Source of the DNA: Nematostella vectensis
Lineage: Eukaryota; Cnidaria; Anthozoa; Actiniaria; Edwardsiidae
Direction of reading: 5' to 3'
Assembly: GCF_932526225.1 (NCBI RefSeq)
Contig: NC_064035.1
Coordinates: forward strand, 21,567,969-21,627,968
Length of the DNA stretch: 60,000 nucleotides
Position 1 is the stretch's first letter. Every line of letters starts with the position of its first letter. The translations under genes were made by a program, and so were the position numbers. The notes beneath the pieces are model-generated. The model worked only from the letters and a program-made list of their open reading frames with translations, did not search any database and had not been told where the DNA came from. Below are positions 50,001-59,000 of this stretch, piece after piece.

Positions 50001-53000
50001 GAGGTAAGTGTACACTTATCAAAATTTTTTAAAGGGACCAGCACATCCTTCTAATAATGCATTGCTCAGGTTCAAAACAAATTATGAAAATATTAATACA
50101 TTTGGCTCATTTTTATACTTTCTATCTTACTCACTCGGTCCATCTCTCCGTCCATCTGTGTCCGTCTGTCTGTCTCACCTTCCGTTAGTCTTTTCGTTCG
50201 TTTGTTTGTCAATCTAATTTTTCTCCGGTAGACCTACAAATCTACCGACACACACATCTCCAGAACTCAAACCCAAGTCGCCTGACAGCAATGACGACGA
50301 CATTTCGCAGCACGAGTATGCAAGTCTGAAAACCGTCCAGTCCTCCCCCAGTGAGGGTAGGCAGGGTAGTGTTGTCACCCCTGAGGGGGAGGGGTTTGAA
50401 GTTATTGACCCTCATGAGGAAATGGAAGAAGTCCCCGAGTCACGTGTAGTGGTGGGCGCGTCGGATGATATGTCAGAGATGGTAATACCTGCTGTTAATG
50501 ACGAGCAGGGCGTGGTGCGACACGTGCTGATACCTGCCGGGCTGCGCCACGTTCTCCCTCTGATGGTCGGCACACCAGGGGTTACTTTACGCTGGAACTT
50601 TAAGACTGCATACAAGGTACGCTACCACCAAAAAGTTAGTAGCATTGCCCTTTCGAATTCTTTGAGTCTTTATTTCCCAGTACGGATCGATTATCATGGC
50701 CTTCTATTTACAGTCCTGAATGTCTCCTATATAGGAGACGCTTTTAATTGGCTTTAAAGTGACGTGATCACTTCTCGCTGACTCGCGGGACAGTGAGCGC
50801 TAAGAGTTTGCAAACCCGCTCGTATTTGAGATTCCTGGTATCCTTTACCAATTTCGGCCTCATTTTGACCAGGTATGGCGGCTTTCAAGTGGCGAACGGT
50901 GAGTAAATATAGAACTAGCGCTGGCTTCCTTGCTCGTGTCTATGAGAGGACGCGGAACTCACCAACCTCGACATATTTATTTCCTGCTTCTTTTTAAAAA
51001 TGCCCAGAGAACCCATCTTTTAGGGACTAAATGTCTGGTTAGTTTGCTACGTCTTTATTTGAAATTTTATGGCTCTAAGGGCCGCGATGGGCCGCGATTT
51101 TAAATTTCATTAACAAACTTTTAGTTGGCCTTGTTTGCTTTTTTGAAAGTCTAGTGAGTTTATTATCCGATCACATCTCCAAATCCTTGAATGGTAGCCA
51201 CATAATGGCCAGATAGTTTTTTTTATTGAATTTAGCTGAATTGAACTGGTATTATGTTTTTTTAGTCTTCTGGTTCACAAACACGACAATTTGGGCTTTT
51301 TGTACCTATAGATAACACACAGAAGAATAAGATGGCCTAGAGACTAATTGAGGTCCATGGTAAATCCGTGTGTGTTAGCGTTTCTGATTTCGTGCCTTCC
51401 ATGACCTAACAATGAAATTAGCAGCTGGTTCCAGTCTTGTTCTGATCGAATCAATCCCAAACAGCATTCACTTATGCTCTAACGGTTGTAAACTTGAGTT
51501 GAATGTGCTGGATCCACGATATCCATGACTACTTTCACGAGTTTAGCAATCGTAATCGTTATCTGTCAAAATATAACAAGGCTACATGAACACGTTGTAA
51601 CTTCTGTGATTTTAGGTTTCAATTTACTCCGATTCGCTTTCAATCGCGTAAAACTTTGTGCGTGATCTGTTTAGGAATCCGCCATATTTTAGAAGTAGTG
51701 AATTGAACCTGAATCAGTCCTTTATTCTGATTGGCTGAATCTTTGTTTTGGTCCTATAAAAAGCGTCTCCTATATTGGAGACGCTAGGAGACATTCAGGA
51801 CTGATTGAAAGGCTATTGCATCGCGGTAAACCCTATAATTTGAAGCCTTCAGGGTATGACTTTTATCCACCTTGTATTCTATTGTTCTTCATGAGCGCAT
51901 GAGCCTTTGCGGCCGCTAGCTCAATAAAAAGGCTCTAGAAAACGCTGTTCTTACTAGAGATCCTTGCAGCTGCTGAGTTTATGTCCAAACCAAATCTTTG
52001 CTTATTTTCGCTCAATAATATAACCTATTGACTCCTGGCTATTTTTGAGCTGAATTTACAAAAAACAGACTGAAAACAGATACCTCCCCCCTATTCTGAG
52101 TTTTATACAGCCCGTCAAAGTCAAACACAGCTGCACCTAGTCAGCGGTATCCAAGCTTTCCAACAGTGCTTTGCGGTCCCCATTTTTAATCCCTCGTCGT
52201 TGTGCTGAAGCCAGCACAATTTGACGGTTGCTTGTATTTTTCATCAAAAATACAGCTATGAGCATATTAGGAGAGTGTCTCAGGACATCATGGAGTCTTT
52301 TGGGGCATAATTGAGTGCTTTGCTTATGGATATTTGCAAGCAAACGTGGATTCATGATGATTTTTTCTTGTTTGGCTTTTCTAATGAATCACCACAGCTC
52401 TCCTTAATGCTGTCTTTTCTGAAACCAAATTGATTGCAAAATTGTTTACACTGCTATTCTGGGTCTGTATGACCTGGAATTGATTTGTTTGGCTTCGGGG
52501 TGAAAAGACTTATAAAAAACCATCTGACTTTGGGGAGAGGAGTGTTGACTGGCCCTCCCCTCGTAATTTTTCCCTGGATCTCCCAGAATGCTTTTCAATC
52601 CGTAAAGGCATCTTAGTGGTTTTACAAGCCTTCAAGGAGTGGACATTGTGTTTTGAGGCCATGGAAATGAACCTGGAGGATCAGAATAAAGGTATCTATT
52701 TGTGTCTTGAGCTGTGTTTGCTGATCTCTCTTCCTTGTGTTGTATTTTGAGCGTTTTTATTGAGAGGGGTGATCCTGCTTTTCTTTCCTTGTTCGATGTG
52801 AAATTTGTCAAAGAACCTGTGCTATTATTTGACTTCAGAGTAGTTGCCAACACCTTGGTTGGATGCATCTTCAAGATCTTCAAGACCATTTATCTCTTAG
52901 ACTGATGCCTGAGTATCTTCATCTTGTTGTGTTTAGTTTGCATTTCTGAATTTTTTGGGTTGTGGGTACTTCCCAAAGCCGGTACAGGCCGGTTGAGGGG

Positions 53001-56000
53001 TAAATGTGTTAACAAAAAGCTTTACGACTGCTTGCGACGCTACCGATGATGTCACACATCACGTGACTATCTCCTTGCACTACATAACATCTTCTAAGTT
53101 AGTGTCTCTGACGATTCTACCATGAGATATTGAAATGTTTATGACGTCATCTATAACTCCACACAACACGTGACCATTCTGTTTCACCGCCTTGACACTC
53201 ACATGACGTCTGCTTATATTAGTTGCCTTACGATTTTTAGATCATGAAATGTGATATTTTATTACTTACATTGATTACGTCACACATCACATGACTATCC
53301 TGCTGGCTCCGCCTGACACCGTCATGACATCTTCTTAAGTAATAAAATATCACATAAAATAATATAATAATATAATTTCACATAAAAACAAAAATATCCA
53401 CGACGACAACGATTTCACGATCACGTGACCATCTTGTTGCACCCCCTTCCCCACCCTTGACACCTTCATCACACACCAAAATTACTAGATTATTTAGGCA
53501 TTGCCTAAAGCGGAGCCCAACATATTGTTGTTCGTATCTATGAAGTACAGCCATTGGCAGTTAGATATCCAAGAGCAGTTATTTATACATATTGTGAAAC
53601 TACCACAATTGAAGAAACGTTTGCTGTAAAATCAATTTCAAATAATTTAATATGTCATTCATTTATTTTTCTCACTTAATACAGGATTTCCTCTGTTATT
53701 TACATAGTACGCCAAGTTTAAATCTGATTCACTTAATCCAAAATAAAATAAGAAATATAGGGAACAGAACAGGCAAATTCAGTTGTACGAATTGTTTTGA
53801 CAATCTCTACCGCGAACAGAACGAACCAAGGTTTTCTGCCGATAGAAACATTTGTATTTACCTGAAATACACTTCTCCACGCCAGATTCAGGCGAGTCCA
53901 TATTTATTAACCTATGCTACTTCATCGACAAGTCCTTCAAGTCTTCCGGTTTCCAGTACGCGCGCGCGTTTCCACTTTCGCGCCATTCTCGTATAGCTAT
54001 ACCAATTTTCTATGACTATGGGGCTCTCCGCAGGATCTCCGCTACTACTTGTCATACCTTGTCATTCTTTTTATGAGATATGGTTATTTTTTTCTTTGTG
54101 ATGGCGTCAGGGTAGTTTTAGTGATGTAGCGATGACGTCACGTAACCATCTTGTTGCACCCAGCATACAATTGTTTTTATTTTACCCACTGCGACAGCAC
54201 ATTTTCTTTTGCTTTAATGATGTCACAAATCACGTGACCGCATGGCTGCACCGCCATTGACACCTACATCGGCCTTTCTCGATAATGCTAGTGAAACTGG
54301 CATTTAATGCTACTAGAAATTCTCGCAAAAAGCACAAAAAAATGCTGAACATATGCCTTATTTGTTTTTAGGAAACTCACTTGAAAATAAACTTCATATA
54401 ACTGCCCACGGGAAATATCGTAGGATTCAAGCCCGCTCAACTCAGTCTTTTCAGCACAGACCCCAGTCTCATACTTCTCCGTAAAGCCCTCGCGCTCGGT
54501 TAATAAGTAGTTAATCTAAGCATACTCAGTTTAATACATTAAAAACTAGTACTCGACTCTGCCAAATTTTCGTCTTTTATAAGACTTCTGCAGGGCAGTC
54601 TAAGTCTGAGTCGAATACCATTCCAGCATGGATCTACCTACTAAGCAGGCATGGACCTACCCACTAAGCAAGCATGGATCTACCTACTAAGCAAGCATGG
54701 ATCTACCCACTAAGCAAGCATGGATCTACCCACTAAGCAAGCATGGATCTACCCACTAAGCAAGCATGGATCTACCCACTAAGCAAGCATGGATCTACCC
54801 ACTAAGCAAGCATGGATCTACACACTAAGCAAGCATGGATCTACCCAATAAGCAAGCATGGATCTACCCACTAAGCAGCATGGATCTACCCACTAAGCAA
54901 GCATGGATCTACCCACTAAGCAAGCATGGATCTACCCACTAAGCAAGCATGGATCTACCCACTAAGCAAGCATGGATCTACCCACTAAGCAAGCATGGAT
55001 CTACCCACTAAGCAAGAAGGATCTACCCACTAAGCAAGCATGGATCTACCCACTAAGCAAGCATGGATCTACACAATAAGCAAGCATGGATCTACCCACT
55101 AGGCAAGCATGGATCTACCCACTAAGCAAGCATGGGTCTACCCACTAAGCAAGCATGGATCTACCCACTAAGCAAGCATGGATCTACCCACTAAGCAAGC
55201 ATGGATCTACCCACTAAGCAAGCATGGATCTACCCACTAAGCAAGCATGGATCTACCCACTAAGCAAGCATGGATCTACCCATTAAGCAAGCATGGATCT
55301 ACCCACTAAGCAAGCATGGATCTACCCACTAAGCAAGCATGGATCTACCCACTAAGCAAGCATGGATCTACCCACTAAGCAAGCATGGATCTACCTACTA
55401 AGCAAGCATGGGTCTACCCACTAAGCAAGCATGGATCTACCCACTAAGCAAGCATGGATCTACCCCATTAAGCAAGCATGGATCTACCCATTAAGCAAGC
55501 ATGGATCTACCCACTAAGCAAGCATGGATCTACCCACTAAGCAAGCATGGATCTACCCACTAAGCAAGCATGGATCTACCTACTAAGCAAGCATGGGTCT
55601 ACCCACTAAGCAAGCATGGATCTATTTACTAAGGAAGCATGGATCTACCTACTAAGCAAGCATTGATCTACCCACTAAACAAGCATGGATCTACCCATTA
55701 AGCAAGCATGGATCTAACTACTACCTACTGTTTTCCTTAATTTGTATACCCGAAGAATTTAAATAAAAGTCAACTAAAACACCCTTGGATTTTTAACAAT
55801 ACACCAAAAACTGGAATTCAACTCTGCCAAATTTTCATCTTTAATAACACTTCTTCAGGGTATTGTATTCATTTTTCTGGTACGAGATCACGACAGTTTG
55901 GGCTTTTTTATTCTACTTGGATTTTTAACAACATACTTAGTTTTTTATAGGATTTTATTTATTGGATTCAACTGACGCTTTCTAGTTGACTTTCTAGTTG

Positions 56001-59000
56001 GTTTTGTATTTTTTTTCTTCGACACTATGCTCTAATTAATACAATTTCAATCGTATTTTAATTTCAATTTAATTGCGTTTAAAATGGCTCAGTTCTTTAA
56101 AATTGTTGTTGTTATGGTTTTTCGGTTTGAAAAACCATAACCATCCCTCCTCCACAACCATCCAATAAAACAAAATGCGCTTTTGTCCAAGTGTGGTAGT
56201 TACACCTCTCCTCTTTCATGTGAGTCCATTGACATATTTTACTATATTCTACATCTGACATTTATATATAATTAATTCCCTAATGAAAAAATAATTATTA
56301 CTAGTATCCTCATTTCATCCTTATGTAGATTGACTTGTTTTACCATTGGTAGCTTTTGCATGTGGTATCTATTTTTAAAGAGGAAAACTATATTTTTCCA
56401 TGAGCCGTAAAGCTCTTGAAGCCTGCCAAAAGGGGTGCAATCTAACAGAATTACCACCTTTTTACCCTCACTTTGACTAGTTGATTTCTACCGAAATTAT
56501 ATATGTAGACTTTAGCTAATGCTACGCGCAGACCCCTTCCACCGCCAAAAGCGGTACTTTCAAGTCTGAACTACCACCTTTCACCTCTTTACACATCCTA
56601 TCACCAACGTTTTTCTCTGACCTGTTTCAGAGCGTAATATTTGGATTGGGATTCAAGGATTCGGAGACCAGGTCCTATGACGAGATTGAGGTAATACTTC
56701 CAGATTTCCTTTTGTGCAGTCTTTGTGCAGCAGATTTAAGGATTGGTAGGCCATTGGCAACAACAACTTTCCGGTATCAGCTTGTGTGTGTAAGGGTTAC
56801 CCAGTATCAGCTTGTGTGTGTAAGGGTTACCCAGTATCAGCTTGTGTGTGTAAGGGTTACCCAGTATCAGCTTGTGTGTGTAAGGGTTACCCAATATCAA
56901 CTTGTGTGTGTAAGGGTTACCCAATATCAACTTGTGTGTGTAAGGGTTACCCAGTATCAGCTTGTGTGTAAGGTTTACCCAGTATCAGCTTGTGTGTGTA
57001 AGGGTTACCCAGTATCAGCTTGTGTGTGTAAGGGTTACCCAGTATCAGCTTGTGTGTGTAAGGGTTACCCAATATCAACTTGTGTGTGTAAGGTTTACCC
57101 AATATCAACTTGTGTGTGTAAGGTTTACCCAGTATCAGCTTGTGTGTAAGGGTTACCCAGTATCAGCTTGTGTGTGTAAGGGTTACCCAATATCAACTTG
57201 TGTGTGTAAGGGTTACCCAATATCAACTTGTGTGTGTAAGGGTTACCCAGTATCAGCTTGTGTGTAAGGTTTACCCAGTATCAGCTTGTGTGTGTAAGGG
57301 TTACCCAGTATCAGCTTGTGTGTGTAAGGGTTACCCAGTATCAGCTTGTGTGTGTAAGGGTTACCCAATATCAACTTGTGTGTGTAAGGTTTACCCAATA
57401 TCAACTTGTGTGTGTAAGGTTTACCCAGTATCAGCTTGTGTGTAAGGGTTACCCAGTATCAGCCTGTGTGTAAGGGTTACCCAGTATCAGCCTGTGTGTT
57501 TAAGGGTTACCCAGTATCAGCCTGTGTGTGTAAGGGTTACCCAGTATCAGCTTGTGTGTGTAAGGGTTACCCAGTATCAGCTTGTGTGTGTAAGGGTTAC
57601 CCAGTATCAGCCTGTGTGTGTGAGGTTTAACTCATTATCGGCTTGTGTGTAAGGGTTACCCAGTATCAGCCTGTGTGTGTAAGGGTTACCCAGTATCAGC
57701 CTGTGTGTAAGGGTTACCCAGTATCAGCCTGTGTGTGTAAGGGTTACCCAGTATCAGCCTGTGTGTGTAAGGGTTACCCAGTATCAGCTTGTGTGTGTAA
57801 GGGTTACCCAGTATCAGCCTGTGTGTGTAAGGTTTACCCAGTATCAACTTGTGTATAAGGGTTACCCAGTATCAGCCTGTGTGTGTAAGGGTTACCTAGT
57901 ATCAGCCTGTGTGTGTAAGGGTTACCCAGTATCAGTCTGTGTGTGTATGGGTTACCCAATATGAACTTGTGTGTGTAAGGGTTACCCAGTATCAGCTTGT
58001 GTGTGTGTAAGGGTTACCAAGTATCAGCTTGTGTGTGTAAGGGTTACCCAGTATCAGCCTGTGTGTGTAAGGGTTACCCAGTATCAGCCTGTGTGTAAGG
58101 GTTACCCAGTATCAGCCTGTGTGTGTAAGGTTTACCCAGTATCAGCTTGTGTGTAAGGGTTACCCAGTATCAGCCTGTATGTGTAAGGGTTACCTAGTAT
58201 CAGCTTGTGTGTAAGGGTTACCCAGTATCAACCTGTGTGTGTAAGGGTTACTCAGTATCAGCCTGTGTGTGTAAGGGTTACCCAGTATCAGCTTGTGTGT
58301 GTCAGGGTTACCCAGTATCAGCTTGTGTGTGTAAGGGTTACCCAGTATCAGCTTGTGTGTAAGGGTTACCCAGTATCAGCCTGTGTGTAAGGGTTACCCA
58401 GTATCAGCCTGTGTGTGTAAGGGTTACCCAGTATCAGCCTGTGTGTGTAAGGGTTACCCAGTATCATCTTGTGTGTAAGGGTTACCCCGTATCAGCCTGT
58501 GTGTGTAAGGGTTACCCAGTATCAGCTTGTGTGTGTAAGGGTTACCCAGTATCAGCCTGTGTGTGTAAGGGTTACCCAGTATCAGCCTGTGTGTGTAAGG
58601 GTTACCCAGTATCAGCTTGTGTGTAAGGGTTACCCAGTATCAGCTTGTGTGTGTAAGGTTTACCGAGTATCAGCTTGTGTGTAAGGGTTACCCAGTATCA
58701 GCCTGTGTGTGTAAGGGTTACCCAGTATCAGCCTGTGTGTAAGGGTTACCCAGTATCAGCTTATGTGTAAGGGTTACCCAGTATCAGCTTATGTGTAAGG
58801 GTTACCCAGTATCAGCCTGTGTGTGTAAGGGTTACCCAGTATCAGCTTGTGTGTGTAAGGGTTACCCAGTATCAGCCTGTGTGTGTAAGGGTTAGCTAGT
58901 ATCATCCTGTGTGTAAGGTTACCCAGTATCAGCTTCTGTGTAAGGGTTACCCAGTATTAACTTGTGTGTGTAAGGGTTAACCAGTATCAGCTTGTGTGTA

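Noticed and set aside
54626-55722. CRISPR-like regular array
   Set aside because: There are no unique spacers; the 23 bp units are directly joined. It is a minisatellite in an animal-type genome.
56646-58684. Repeated open frames of the type CVRVTQYQLV or CKGYPVSACV
   Set aside because: These are 28-30 bp minisatellite translations. Only 56631-56690 is coding (exon 17), ending at the GTAATA donor.
56774-58995. Interstitial telomere repeat
   Set aside because: The unit contains AAGGGTTACCC but not tandem TTAGGG; the 30 bp period is different.
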